A DNA stretch of 30,515 nucleotides from an uncultured Alphaproteobacteria bacterium. GTDB taxonomy: Bacteria > Pseudomonadota > Alphaproteobacteria > Rs-D84. Below the pieces are notes generated by a model, which did no database searches, was not told the DNA's origin, and worked only from the letters and a program-made list of their open reading frames with translations. Made by a program: the position numbers and the translations under genes. Location: assembly GCA_937903135.1 (NCBI GenBank), contig CALDAH010000022.1, positions 1 through 30,515 on the forward strand, written 5' to 3'. Within the stretch, counting starts at the first letter, position 1. Every line of letters starts with the position of its first letter. This document shows, piece by piece, positions 30,507 to 30,515 of the stretch.

Positions 30507-30515
30507 CGTAGCGCT
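30462..30515 (-). tRNA. tRNA-Ala (anticodon CGC), 3' part; the 5' part is outside the window
   Basis: The minus strand shows an encoded CCA, discriminator A, acceptor 3' strand CAGCTCC, T-arm GTGGG-TTTGAGT-CCCAT and anticodon arm CTACG-TTCGCAT-CGTAG with anticodon CGC. The T-loop has T where C56 is almost always found (TTTGAGT instead of TTCGAGT), in both repeat copies. The D-arm and 5' acceptor strand lie to the right of the window. Confidence 0.88.

Noticed and set aside
1..30515. CRISPR array
   Set aside because: No series of short identical repeats with unique spacers; the only tandem repeat (8591-8891) is long and degenerate.

Overview
The window reads as about 23.4 kb of chromosome from a Gram-negative alphaproteobacterium, followed by a ~7 kb integrated element. 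Lipid A genes (lpxA, lpxB) and a beta-barrel protein point to an outer membrane. The bactofilin/M23 peptidase pair, the many small genes for Cys-rich secreted proteins and the codon usage (coding strands rich in G and T) suggest an uncultured host- or gut-associated alphaproteobacterium of the RF32/'Enterousia' type. That placement is inference from memory of such genomes, not something the sequence proves.

Layout, left to right. 1-2284: the end of a transketolase gene carrying a one-base frameshift, then a YgjP-like metallopeptidase. 2391-4862: a promoter, hisS and prfA, closed by a terminator. 4865-5690: a promoter, a long structured leader with an internal terminator, and a Cys-rich secreted protein. 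5690-6814 (minus): an outer-membrane beta-barrel protein. 6938-8112: aroK overlapping mscL, with a terminator. 8113-9680: a G/T-rich stretch without a credible gene but with a degenerate ~97 bp tandem repeat. 9681-12122: leuS and a shared terminator. 12121-13875 (minus): two more Cys-rich secreted proteins, each behind a copy of the same leader. 13877-16663 (minus): a compact operon of trmN6-like methyltransferase, M23 peptidase, bactofilin and rpiB, mostly joined by ATGA overlaps. 16702-19751: an unknown membrane protein, then lpxA-lpxB. 19808-22489 (minus): an 893-residue secreted protein of unknown function. 22627-23131: an ASCH-like protein and tRNA-Leu(UAA).

23485-30506 is an integrated element bounded by a 46 bp direct repeat of the 3' part of a tRNA-Ala(CGC) gene. 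It carries a tyrosine integrase with candidate arm-type sites at both ends, an unknown gene, an AlpA-like excisionase, two helix-turn-helix proteins, two small phage-type genes and two cargo genes. One cargo gene has a PD-(D/E)XK nuclease pattern. The size and content resemble a phage satellite or small genomic island more than a full prophage.

The most unusual signal is the leader family. Three chromosomal copies upstream of Cys-rich secreted proteins share the same promoter architecture and the same 5' hairpins, with compensatory base changes. They share three mutually exclusive pairing segments ending in an intrinsic terminator. A fourth leader, in front of the nuclease-like cargo gene, shows the same downstream design with different paired sequences. 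All four keep an open reading frame through the terminator. I read this as a family of transcription attenuators that I cannot match to a known riboswitch or leader class.
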